Below, piece by piece: positions 44,994-54,227 of a DNA stretch of 64,000 nucleotides. Position 1 is the stretch's first letter. The number at the start of each line of letters is the position of its first letter. Below the pieces are notes generated by a model. The model ran no database searches. It was not told the origin of the DNA and saw nothing but the letters and a program-made list of their open reading frames with translations. Made by a program: the position numbers and the translations under genes. Origin of the DNA: Lunatibacter salilacus (lineage in GTDB: Bacteria > Bacteroidota > Bacteroidia > Cytophagales > Cyclobacteriaceae); assembly GCF_009797935.1 (NCBI RefSeq), contig NZ_VOLC01000002.1, positions 186,001 through 250,000 on the forward strand. Direction: 5' to 3'.

Positions 44994-46775
44994 TTACGAT
45001 AAAAAATACATATTAAACTCCCCTCCGTTTTTGACTTGAATTACGCCCCGGTATTCACAGGCATATTGCGCCTTTATTTCCTTATAGGTGGTTTCAGACA
45101 AATTGATTCTTCCGGGTATTGAAGATGATTCCATTCTGGAGGCTATATTTACCGTATTGCCCCAAATGTCAAACTGCCATTTTTTGATCCCGACAATACC
45201 GGCTACAACCGGACCTGTATGTATCCCAACCCGCATTTCAAAATGAGGCAAATCATTCTCCAAATTTTTAACCTCTTCCACAAAGTCAATCATTTCCTTG
45301 GCAGCCCTTACCATTTGGAGGGCATGGTCCTTACTGGGTATGGGAAGACCGCTTGCGCACATGTAAGAATCGCCCATGGTTTTAATCTTCTCCAATCCAT
45401 ATTTACTAATTATGTTATCAAAGCCTTTAAAATAAAAATCAATACTTCTGACCAACTTTTCAGGTTCCATCAGCTCTGACTGTTTGGAAAATTCCACAAA
45501 ATCAGAAAATAAGACAGTTACGGTGTCGTATTTCACGGCATCCACCTTACCATTCAGCTTCAATTCCCTGGCCGTTTGAGCGGGCAAAATATTAAGCAGG
45601 AGGGTTTCCGATCGCCTTTCTTCCTTTTCTATTTTTTTGTAATACCTATATAATATAACAAGAATAATGGCTCCCAAAAACAAGATTATGATTAGGGAAA
45701 TTACGACAATACGCTGGTTGCTCTTTTGCTGATTGAGTAGATCGACCTCTATCTGCTTTTGGGACACCTCAAAGTTTGTACGCAGATCAGCCATGCTTTG
45801 AACCGTCGCCACATTGGTGACACTGTCCCTGTATGCGATATGGCCTTTGTAGTACTTGAAAGACTCATCAATATTACCGGACAGTTCATGAATTTCAGAA
45901 AGTTTAAGATTGGCATCCCTGATCTGTTCTTTTAGTCCATGGATCCGCCCTAAGTCTAGGCTTCTTTGCGCATAATTCAAGGCGGTGGATTGATCCCCTT
46001 TTTCCATGTAAATATCAGCCATATAGGTAAGATATACACTAATAGGATAATAATCCTGCAATTCTTCCAGGATTCGAATAGCCTCATTAATGTTGGACTC
46101 CGCTAGATCCGAGTTTCCAATATTGGCATATACCATACCGATATTGCCCAGATTATATGCTTTGCCGATAGGATAATTTACCTTTTCGAAAATCAATCCA
46201 GATTCTTCAAAATATACGAGTGCGGAATCAAAGTTTTCCCGGTGGAGAAATTCATCACCTGCATTCATAAGAGCGGATGCTAAGGCGATGGAGTCCTTTG
46301 ATGGTCTGAGTATTTCAATCGCTTTGTGATAGTAGGACATTGCATTGACGTGATTTCCGGAAATGGAATAGATGTCGGCAATTGCGCCAAGGGCAGCGCC
46401 CTCTCCTTCCGAAAAACTAGCTAACCTAGCGGCATCCGCACTTTTGAAAAAGGCTTCCATCGCCGCTTCAAGTTCGCCTAGAAGTCTTTTTTTATTCCCT
46501 TTTTGTAAATAACCCCCAGAAAGTAAAAAGAGATTATCATGTTCCTGAGAAAGCCTGATTAATTCATCCGCATATTCCACTGCTTTTTGAAGGTTTTTCA
46601 CTTCGTTGAAAGCCAGATTTCTCAGCAGTACCAGCTGAAGTGTGTCGTCCAGGTTTTTTTGTTCATATACTATTGCGAGGCTGTCTGCGATTTTCTGGTC
46701 TTGGCCGAAGGTGCTTTCAACAAGCAAACAAAAAAAGCCCATTCCGCTTAGAAGGGCTTTGCATTTATGTAGCAT
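44994..46775 (-). CDS. TPR-containing membrane adenylate cyclase (class III)
   Basis: 593 residues: a signal sequence (FCLLVESTFG), a periplasmic TPR domain (about 40-335), one membrane helix (IVVISLIIILFLGAIILVIL, about 352-374), and a cytoplasmic class III cyclase (about 415-590). Metal Asp residues are in VLFSDFVEFS (near 423) and KTMGDSYM (near 467). The ATP-selecting Lys/Asp pair is in EKIKTMGD and FDIWGNTVN, and Asn/Arg are in NIASRMES. All catalytic residues are present, so it should make cAMP in response to a periplasmic signal or protein bound by the TPRs. Its catalytic domain resembles that of the 1710-residue protein. Its start overlaps the upstream 117-residue gene by 11 bases. 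Confidence 0.92.
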   Translation of the reverse strand: MLHKCKALLSGMGFFCLLVESTFGQDQKIADSLAIVYEQKNLDDTLQLVLLRNLAFNEVKNLQKAVEYADELIRLSQEHDNLFLLSGGYLQKGNKKRLLGELEAAMEAFFKSADAARLASFSEGEGAALGAIADIYSISGNHVNAMSYYHKAIEILRPSKDSIALASALMNAGDEFLHRENFDSALVYFEESGLIFEKVNYPIGKAYNLGNIGMVYANIGNSDLAESNINEAIRILEELQDYYPISVYLTYMADIYMEKGDQSTALNYAQRSLDLGRIHGLKEQIRDANLKLSEIHELSGNIDESFKYYKGHIAYRDSVTNVATVQSMADLRTNFEVSQKQIEVDLLNQQKSNQRIVVISLIIILFLGAIILVILYRYYKKIEKEERRSETLLLNILPAQTARELKLNGKVDAVKYDTVTVLFSDFVEFSKQSELMEPEKLVRSIDFYFKGFDNIISKYGLEKIKTMGDSYMCASGLPIPSKDHALQMVRAAKEMIDFVEEVKNLENDLPHFEMRVGIHTGPVVAGIVGIKKWQFDIWGNTVNIASRMESSSIPGRINLSETTYKEIKAQYACEYRGVIQVKNGGEFNMYFLS

Positions 46776-47118
46776 TACGTGGGTTTACCGAAATTTTCGG
46801 GTCGAATTTGTAAACTGTATTGTGCCCTTTCTTTTTGTACCCAATTGTATAATTTTCAACGTGCTTAGTTGGTTCATAGGGTCCTACAGTACCACGCCAA
46901 CTACTTGATTTATGTAATTTACTTGGGCCTTCACTGAAAACGTTAGGGTTTTTCGGGTCAGGAGAAATACTTTCAATGGATTCTACACCAGAACCTTTGT
47001 CAATCTTCCAAGTCACTTTATCGTCTGGGTTGACATCTAGCGTGTCGGGATTTAATATCAGCGTTGGGGGATCGGTAGATTCATCAATGCCCTTAATTTT
47101 AACTTGACGATGTGCCAT
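46765..47118 (-). CDS. Small beta-sandwich-like protein coupled to the adenylate cyclase
   Basis: 117 residues, no signal peptide and no cysteine. The pattern of short strands (LILNPDTLDVNPDDKVTW, ENYTIGYKKKG, TVYKFDPKISVNP) suggests an Ig- or cupredoxin-like beta-sandwich without the copper ligands. No family is recognised. The stop overlaps the start of the TPR-cyclase by 11 bases, so the two are translated together and may work together. The upstream 361 bases hold the likely promoter. The absence of an export signal is odd if it is a ligand for the periplasmic TPR domain. Confidence 0.65.
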   Translation of the reverse strand: MAHRQVKIKGIDESTDPPTLILNPDTLDVNPDDKVTWKIDKGSGVESIESISPDPKNPNVFSEGPSKLHKSSSWRGTVGPYEPTKHVENYTIGYKKKGHNTVYKFDPKISVNPRNAT

Positions 47119-47479
47119 GGTTATGAGTTTTAGTAGGATTGAAAAATAAGTTAATACAAGTTAAAAAAAATAATTGAAAAACAAGCGATTTACAACTTTT
47201 ATTGTTGATTTATAGAATTTTACGCTTATAAAACATGAATTCTATTCGCTTTAAGCATCGATTCTATTGATATCCATCTGAAAAATTTATGTTTCACAAA
47301 CCTGCAGCTACATTAAAGTAGATTTGGAAGACAAATGGAGTCATTCGACGAGGCGTGAGTGGGGTCTACAGACCGGAGATTAGTAGCTTCTGGCATTTGG
47401 CGCCGAAAACTCCATATTCAAATGGCTCTAGTTCTCCCACTAAAAAACTAAAACTATGACTACGGAAAATAAATGTTAC
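47119..47479. other. Intergenic region upstream of the small protein / TPR-cyclase pair
   Basis: 361 bases, AT-rich in the half next to the small gene and more mixed near the kinase gene. No coding frame, terminator or RNA gene was recognised. It should contain the promoter of the minus-strand pair. Confidence 0.4.
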
Positions 47480-50400
47480 TTACCTGTTTTTAGGTATCGT
47501 AAAATGGAAAGTAGACCCTCCCCCTAATCTTGATGTCAACCAAATCCTTCCCCCTAAAAATTCAACACTCCTCTTTGCAATAGACAGCCCTATACCATTA
47601 CCGCTGAAATATTCCCGACCATGTAGCCGTTGGAAGATAACGAATATCTTCTCAAAGTATATTTCTTCAACACCAATCCCGTTGTCCTTTACGGCAAACT
47701 CCCACTCATTTTCTTTTTCTGTTGAAATTATTTCTACGTTAGGGGCGACATCTATTATTGAGTATTTGATCGCATTGTCCAGCAGACAATTAATTATTTG
47801 AGTAATTGGAGCTCTATATGTTTTTATCTGAGGCAACTCCTCTGATATAATCGATGCCGATTTTTCTTCAATAATTCTTCTTCTCAATTGCTTGAAATCT
47901 AGAAGTATTTCATTCAAATCTACCTCTTCTATTTCCTCCAATTGCTTGTTTGCCCGGGAGTAAAGCAGTAAATCGAGAATGATCTGTTTCATTCTTTTCG
48001 CCCCGTCTGACGCAAAGTGTATGTATTCATGCGCCTTTTCGTCCAGCTGATTTCCATATTTTCTTTTCAACTGATCCATAAAACTGGAAATCATTCTCAG
48101 CGGTTCCTGCAAGTCATGGGATGTAACAAAAGCAAATTGTTCAAGCTCTTCGTTGGACCGTTCAAGTTCTCTGGCATACTTCTTAAGCGATTCATTGAGT
48201 TGGAATAACTCATTTTCCATCTTTTTTTGTCGGGTCAAATCGGTCATGGCTCCAACCATTCTAACGGCCGTTCCAGTATCATTCCTAACTATGATGCCTC
48301 TGTCTATTACGGATAGTTCTTCCTGATTTTCATTGAATATTCTATATTCCATTTCCCACCGCTTTGATTGCGGGTCATTGAGGGAATTCTGAATACTCTC
48401 CTTTAGTTGATCCAAATCATCGGGATGAAATTTATCCTCCCAAAACTGATTTTCCTTCATTTTAACAACGGCATTGCTTCCAAAAAATCTGTTGATATTT
48501 TTTGATCGGAAAAATACGTCGTTTTCTATATCCCAATCCCAAATGGTGTCATTCGTTGCTTTGGTTACTAACTCAAACCTCTCGTTGGCTTTTAACAGTC
48601 GGATATCAGCCTTCTTTCTAAGGGTGATATCTTTAAAATAAATTGATAAACCGCTTTCTGAGGGATAAGCCGTAACTTCTACCCAAATATCTAATGTTAC
48701 ATAATACTCCTCAAAACTAACTGTTTCACCCTTTGAAAACGCAATGTGGTATTGCCTGTAAAAATCAGAATCAATCGCATCAGCATATTCCTCCCAAAGA
48801 TTTTTACCGACAATGTCCTCTCTTTTTCTGCCCAATATATGCTCCGCCTGTTTGTTCCAATAGGTGACTGTCCAATCTTTGTTAACCGCAAAAAATGCAT
48901 CCCCAATACTTTCCAGGATTTCATTCTTTTCTTTGAACGCTTTTGTTAACAGTTCGGATGCTTGTTTTCTCTCGTTTATATTATTGAAATAAACGGAAAC
49001 ACCTTTATTCGATGGATATGCGCTTACCTCATACCAACAATTAGTCTCAAGGAAAAAATATTCAAAAGATTGAGGTTTATTAGTGTTTACGACTTGTCTG
49101 TAAGCAGTCTCCATTTCTGTTCCTAAAATAGCCGGAAACTCCTCCCAAATATTCTTGCCGATTAGTCCTGACTCATCCCGATTCAGTAACCTTTCTGCCT
49201 CTTTGTTAAAATAGGTGAACCTCCAATCAGCATCTACAGCATAAAACGCATCGGATATACTTTCCAATATTTCCCTCACTTTAATTTCCAAGGATTTGGC
49301 AACATGGATATCCTGAAAGCTGCCGTAAATTTTTGTGCATTTTCCATTTACTTGTTCACTTTTCCCAATACATCGGACCCATTTCTCATTTCCTTTTTGA
49401 GTAGTTATAAGAAGTTCTAAATCAAATTCTTTTGCATTCGAAATTAATTCATCAATCGCAATTCTAATTGTTGGTTTACTCTCTTCTGCATAAAACTCAA
49501 AACCCGCACTCATTGACGGCTGAAAATTTTCATCTATACCCAAAATCTCCCTAGTCATGGGAGACCAATACACATTACTTTCCTCCTGAGAAGTCAAATT
49601 AAGTTCCCAACTACCAATCTTAGCCATGTTGGAAGCTTGGTCCAACAGTTCTTTGTTTCTACTTTCCTCGGTAATATCCAATATCAAAGAATGGAATAGA
49701 ATGGCACCATCGGGTAAAAAATTCGGTGATCCATAGCCAGCATGCATGCGTAACTCCTTATTGGGCATTATATACTGCCATTGCGCTGACCAGTTAGTTT
49801 TATCCTGAATTGATTTGGCAATACTCTTTTTTACATTTTCTATTTCACCCCCTAGCTGTATTTGATTCCAAACTAAGCCAATGTTATTCATCACTTGTTC
49901 GGCACTAAATCCCCATATTTGTTTGGCACCTGGGGTTACGTATTTAAATTCATCCCTACCATCCGGATAAATAAAATATTGGTAGGCTACTCCCGGTAGG
50001 TTGTTAGCAAAGGATTGCAGCCTTATTTCCTGATCTTTCCTGTCGCTAATATCTTGAAAACTTCCAAATATTTTCTTAGCGACGCCATTAACTCTTTCAA
50101 CAGTTCCTATCACTCGCACCCATTTTTCCTTAAGGGTTTGGGTAACAATAACTGCCTCAAAATCAAACCCTGAACCGATTTCAACACTGTCCTTGACTCT
50201 TTCTTTAACCATATGACGGAAATCCCCACGATAAAAGTCAATTGATTTCTCTAACGTAGGGATAAAACTGCTACTATCAGTTTCATGCAATTGATGAACC
50301 ATTTCGGACCAAAAAGCTTCTGACTTCTCCAAATCTACCTGCCAAGCTCCAATTTTCGCCATATTGCCTACCTGCACATTTAGCTCTCTTAGTTTTATTT

Positions 50401-52708
50401 CTTCGGTAATGTTTTTTGCGGAAGCATAGATCAAACCGTCGATTATGGAAGAATTACAACTCCAGCTTAGCCAAATAATATTTCCCTCTTTAGTGATATA
50501 GCGATTCTCATACTTAAATGATGTTACTTTCTCCCCATTGCGCCTTAATTCATCAAAGAAAACACCCCTGTCGGAAGGATGGACAAACTTGCTAGATGGT
50601 TGAAACAATATTTCTTCTTGGGTATATCCCAACAATTCACACCCGGCCTTGTTAATTTTTAAAAAACGGCCATCAAAATCCGTTAAGCACAGAATATCAG
50701 GAATAGCATTATACAGGTGTTTAAGATCATCTTCCAGTCGCTTCCGATTGATTTCAGAGCCAATAAACTTTTCAAGATGGAGTATTACTTTACTAAACTT
50801 TACTAAACTGGAAACGTCCCGTTTTGAGCCGATGACCAATACGCCAACAACTTCGTTTTTAAATGTCAGTGGAATACCAAGTATAGACTTCAATCCAAGT
50901 TGTCCAGCCTTATTTTTTCTGATAAAATGTCGCTTGATTTGAGCATCGTCCCATACAAGTTGTTGCCTATTTTGCCAGACCTTTCCCGGAATTCCTACGC
51001 CTATATCAAATGAATTTATGGAATCGTCAGAGGTTTCAAAGAGTTCATCATTAGGATGACGTGGAATAAGCTTTATTTGACTTAGTTCAACATTAGGACA
51101 CCAGAGTTCGATCAAGTCAAATTTACCAAAAGCGTAAAGATTTTCACACAGGCCTTTCGCTGCACGCAGTAATTCTTCCTCTTCACTGAAAATCAAGCTT
51201 ATTTGGGTTTGCAAATCCTTTTTTAGATCATTGATTTTCTGTTCTGTAACATCCCTTTGAATCGAAATTAAGTGTGTAATGCTGCCGTTCTGATCAGCAA
51301 CAGGGCTAACCGCAAAATTAACATAAAACTCCTCACCAGTTTTCGTGTAGTTTAAAACTGTTGTTTCCGCATTTTCCCAACGTCTAAGTTTTTCCCCTAA
51401 TATTTTTAAATCTTCTTTGTTTGATGCTGAACCTTGCAGAAACCTTGGGTTTTGGCCAAGTGCCTCTTCTGCGGTATAGCCGGTCATTTTGGTAAAAGCT
51501 TTATTTACATAGGATATAACCGGTCCGGGCTCATCTAAGGGACTTGCCTCGGTAATAACTATCGCATCCGTGGTGCTGTTAATTACCTTTTCCAGTAACT
51601 TTAATTTTTGCTCTTCCTCAATCTTATCCGTTATATCTCTTGAATTGGCTACGATTCCTTTGACAGCAGGATTGTCAAGCATATTAGTCAAGATGGTTTC
51701 TACCCATCTCCACTCCTTTTTGTTGTTTTGAAACCGAAAAGGTTCTATCAATACCTTTTTTTGAGTGCCAATTTTTTGTAAACTGGCTGCGGTTCTATCT
51801 ACATCATCCGGATGGATAAATTCAAAAGCGCTTCGGCCGATAAATTCCTCGGGAGCAATCCCCAAAACCTGAATGCTTGTAGGGCTTACATAAACGTAAT
51901 TACCATCACAGTCCAAAATTCCTATCAGATCAGAACCTTCCTGAACCAATGCTTTAAACCGCTGCTCACTTTGGCTGATTAATTCTTCTTGTTCGATCTT
52001 CTCCTTGGCATCTCTTGCTACACAAAACATCAATTTTGAGTCATTATCCCACCTTACTGACCATAAATTGTACGCGATATTCCCATCTTTCTTCAGGTAG
52101 CGGTTCACAAAAGATTTAAAACTTTGTCCTCCGAAAATTGCAGCGGCTATTTCCTTAGTTTTGGGTTTGTCTTCATCCAAAACCAAATCTAAATATGGCT
52201 TACCGACTAATTCCCCTGGTAGGTAACCCCAATGCGTTTCAGCTGCCGCACTGACAAACTCAAAATTGCCAGCTTCATTGATTGTGCAAAAAGTATCTAG
52301 AGAAGCATCCAACAACTGGTTTGCGTTAAATTTTTGCTTGATGATGGATGTAATATCTTTTGATTGACAAACTACCGTAAGAACTTGATTTGTGTCCTCA
52401 ACAATGGGAATAAAGGTGGTGTGACCGTATGCAATATCCCTTGTCTCCGGGTTATAAAAATGCTCTTCGGTCTCAAAATATTCTCCGTTAAGTGCCCGGT
52501 AGTAATAGGATTTCCATTTTTCGATTACATCTTCACCAAAACCTTCTACAAATACTGAATCATTGAGACCATTCTCCTTCCCGGTAATTTTTCTTATTAT
52601 ATTAAGATAAGAAGCGTTAGCGTACACTAGTTTGAATTCAGAATCAATAACCCATACCAAGTCTTTGGAGTTATCAATTAACAAATTGGTAAGTTGCTGT
52701 CGGTTCAT
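47480..52708 (-). CDS. Giant cytoplasmic multi-PAS/GAF sensor histidine kinase
   Basis: 1742 residues without membrane segments or signal peptide. Roughly eleven PAS domains and one GAF domain (about 500-650) precede a HisKA domain with the phospho-acceptor His in VTSHDLQEPLR near 1531, and a complete HATPase domain (KDNGIGVEE, YFSGNGIGLSIAKR). There is no receiver domain. PAS4 has GQNPRFLQG near 420, the LOV-type motif with Pro in place of the photoactive Cys. The two PAS copies at about 1160-1270 and 1280-1395 are clear duplicates (ISDAFYAVDADW versus IGDAFFAVNKDW). It is a cytoplasmic integrator of several cues. A response regulator is not encoded nearby. Confidence 0.92.
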   Translation of the reverse strand: MNRQQLTNLLIDNSKDLVWVIDSEFKLVYANASYLNIIRKITGKENGLNDSVFVEGFGEDVIEKWKSYYYRALNGEYFETEEHFYNPETRDIAYGHTTFIPIVEDTNQVLTVVCQSKDITSIIKQKFNANQLLDASLDTFCTINEAGNFEFVSAAAETHWGYLPGELVGKPYLDLVLDEDKPKTKEIAAAIFGGQSFKSFVNRYLKKDGNIAYNLWSVRWDNDSKLMFCVARDAKEKIEQEELISQSEQRFKALVQEGSDLIGILDCDGNYVYVSPTSIQVLGIAPEEFIGRSAFEFIHPDDVDRTAASLQKIGTQKKVLIEPFRFQNNKKEWRWVETILTNMLDNPAVKGIVANSRDITDKIEEEQKLKLLEKVINSTTDAIVITEASPLDEPGPVISYVNKAFTKMTGYTAEEALGQNPRFLQGSASNKEDLKILGEKLRRWENAETTVLNYTKTGEEFYVNFAVSPVADQNGSITHLISIQRDVTEQKINDLKKDLQTQISLIFSEEEELLRAAKGLCENLYAFGKFDLIELWCPNVELSQIKLIPRHPNDELFETSDDSINSFDIGVGIPGKVWQNRQQLVWDDAQIKRHFIRKNKAGQLGLKSILGIPLTFKNEVVGVLVIGSKRDVSSLVKFSKVILHLEKFIGSEINRKRLEDDLKHLYNAIPDILCLTDFDGRFLKINKAGCELLGYTQEEILFQPSSKFVHPSDRGVFFDELRRNGEKVTSFKYENRYITKEGNIIWLSWSCNSSIIDGLIYASAKNITEEIKLRELNVQVGNMAKIGAWQVDLEKSEAFWSEMVHQLHETDSSSFIPTLEKSIDFYRGDFRHMVKERVKDSVEIGSGFDFEAVIVTQTLKEKWVRVIGTVERVNGVAKKIFGSFQDISDRKDQEIRLQSFANNLPGVAYQYFIYPDGRDEFKYVTPGAKQIWGFSAEQVMNNIGLVWNQIQLGGEIENVKKSIAKSIQDKTNWSAQWQYIMPNKELRMHAGYGSPNFLPDGAILFHSLILDITEESRNKELLDQASNMAKIGSWELNLTSQEESNVYWSPMTREILGIDENFQPSMSAGFEFYAEESKPTIRIAIDELISNAKEFDLELLITTQKGNEKWVRCIGKSEQVNGKCTKIYGSFQDIHVAKSLEIKVREILESISDAFYAVDADWRFTYFNKEAERLLNRDESGLIGKNIWEEFPAILGTEMETAYRQVVNTNKPQSFEYFFLETNCWYEVSAYPSNKGVSVYFNNINERKQASELLTKAFKEKNEILESIGDAFFAVNKDWTVTYWNKQAEHILGRKREDIVGKNLWEEYADAIDSDFYRQYHIAFSKGETVSFEEYYVTLDIWVEVTAYPSESGLSIYFKDITLRKKADIRLLKANERFELVTKATNDTIWDWDIENDVFFRSKNINRFFGSNAVVKMKENQFWEDKFHPDDLDQLKESIQNSLNDPQSKRWEMEYRIFNENQEELSVIDRGIIVRNDTGTAVRMVGAMTDLTRQKKMENELFQLNESLKKYARELERSNEELEQFAFVTSHDLQEPLRMISSFMDQLKRKYGNQLDEKAHEYIHFASDGAKRMKQIILDLLLYSRANKQLEEIEEVDLNEILLDFKQLRRRIIEEKSASIISEELPQIKTYRAPITQIINCLLDNAIKYSIIDVAPNVEIISTEKENEWEFAVKDNGIGVEEIYFEKIFVIFQRLHGREYFSGNGIGLSIAKRSVEFLGGRIWLTSRLGGGSTFHFTIPKNR

Positions 52709-53079
52709 TTTAAAATTGGTATTCGTTTCTGTTAAAATATAAGACAGAAGTTAAGCTGGTAATAAAACAGTCATTAAATGGATACTTTATTATTTTCTTT
52801 AACCTGCATATTCACTTGATAAACCCAAGTAAGCGCATTATATAAACTAATTAAGACTATTCTGGGTTACCGTTGCACTATTTAGGATAGTAAGTCAATT
52901 ACAATAACGCAACGAAAGTTACACAATCGGTGGAAAAATCAAATCTATTGGCCGTATTATTTTTCTATTCAGGATATCCAGAAAGCTTTTGGATTATCAG
53001 ATCCCACTAGCGTACGCCTAAAAATTAAAGAATTGACCCCTGTAATGTAAATACAACTTAATTACCAAAGAGCCCAGCT
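52709..53079. other. Intergenic region with no recognised gene
   Basis: 371 AT-rich bases upstream of the multi-PAS kinase, probably holding its promoter. No coding frame, IS end or RNA gene was recognised. It runs into the stem-loop array. Confidence 0.4.
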
Positions 53080-53187
53080 CCTCGTGATTTGCAATCGCGA
53101 GGACAGATAAATGGAATTTGCAATTCCAGATTGTGAATAGGATTCCAAATCCTTTTTTATCTTTATTTCGACATTGAAAATGTCGAA
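53080..53187. repeat. Array of four perfect or near-perfect triloop hairpins
   Basis: Four short palindromes with 3-base loops follow each other at 9-13 base intervals: 53080-53102 (10-bp stem, one G-T pair, loop TGC), 53112-53128 (7-bp stem, loop TGC), 53139-53153 (6-bp stem, loop CCA), and 53167-53187 (9-bp stem, loop GAA). Stem sequences differ between hairpins, but the geometry repeats. No terminator T run follows most of them. I cannot assign it to a known element. Confidence 0.75.
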
Positions 53188-53208
53188 CAGCGGGGAAAAT
53201 AATTTAAT

Positions 53209-53486
53209 CTATAATTTTTCTAACAAAAAAACCAGGTGAGAATTATCATAGGGAACAGTTATGTTAAGTTTTTCTCCAAATGGTTGGTTTTACTTTTCCC
53301 TAAAACCAGTCCGGAACCAGGGTCGATCCAAGTTATTCCCCAATTGCCAGTTGGCACATCCACTACTACTTGGCTATTTTCCTTGCTATCAATAAGTTGA
53401 ATACCATAGATATCTTTTTTATTACTGAATACGTTGGCTGCCATTTCAACGGATAAATTGGAAATGCAGTCTGGATCGGGAGACAT
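53209..53486 (-). pseudogene. Frameshifted C-terminal remnant of a glycosidase-associated beta-domain
   Basis: The frame from 53486 reads MSPDPDCISNLSVEMAANVF, then VVVDVPTGNWGITWIDPGSG, and hits a stop at 53259. The neighbouring frame carries on as NITVPYDNSHLVFLLEKL to a stop at 53209-53211. Together these look like the C-terminal beta-sandwich (collagen-binding-like) domain of DUF4038/GH140-type glycosidases, with W-x-DP-x-T/S-G and a final V-x-P-x-D segment. An in-frame stop lies just upstream of the Met. The catalytic part is missing. I am confident it is decayed, less so about the parent family. Confidence 0.65.
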
Positions 53487-53565
53487 TTTTCAAAATTCAA
53501 GGCTTGAGATAAATTTTCCCGGGCGAAGCATGAATTTTCATAGTTATTAAATCTTTCTAAGTTGT

Positions 53566-54217
53566 TTATTCAAACCGCTTTACAAACTCCAAAAATTTAC
53601 GGGCTGTTTCATCCAGGTTTTCTATGGAGATCATGGTGTATGGCTATATCGTGATGATTTTGTACCACCAATGTCACTCCATATTTTTGCGCTTCTTTAG
53701 CGGCTAGAGTGATTCCTTCCACTACCATCGCATACTGTCTATCATAAGGAATTCCCGGCCGTTCATATCCTGTAAAAATGCGAATCATCTTCGTTCCCAA
53801 ATCGCTGGCAAGTTCAGCCAATTGCCCGATATAGGCCGCTTGGATTTCTGTATGGGGAATACCGGGTTTATCCATTCCTGCTGTAAAGTCGGAATATCCT
53901 GACAAACCCACCAGTGTCAAATCAAGCTCCTCCATTCTTTTTTTGAGTTGCTCACGTGCCACCTTATCATAGTCAAGGAGGGAGAGATGTGGTGCTTTTG
54001 CCATAAGCATCACTCCGTCGTAGCCCAGTTCCTTGGCTTTAAGCAAAAATTCATCTACGGAAAGTACAGCCTGTCCACGCCAAAGGCCTGAATAGCCAAT
54101 GGAATGCAAACATGTTTTTACTTTAAAATCGGCGGAGTTTCCGGTTGGGAGTTCTTGACTATAAGATGAAAATACGATAAGTGCCAAAATGAAGGCAGCA
54201 AATAAACTATTTTTCAT
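53566..54217 (-). pseudogene. Sugar isomerase/epimerase gene with internal deletion
   Basis: The first 190 or so residues form the N-terminal two-thirds of a secreted xylose-isomerase-like TIM barrel: signal peptide, KAKELGYDGVMLM, LGTKMIRIFTGYERPG and LVVQNHHDIAIHHD. The frame then ends within a few residues. The other frame, starting inside the same codons, gives ISIENLDETARKFLEF and VKRFE to a stop at 53566-53568, which is the expected C-terminus. About 80-100 residues in between (the last beta strands and metal ligands) are missing. A deletion therefore joined the two ends out of frame. The gene lies 10 bases after the Gfo/Idh gene and was its operon partner. Confidence 0.8.
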
Positions 54218-54227
54218 TGGTGTGTAG

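Noticed and set aside
53259-53486. A complete small gene of 75 codons
   Set aside because: The conserved end of the domain is in the neighbouring frame; the Met is preceded by an in-frame stop and the catalytic part is missing.
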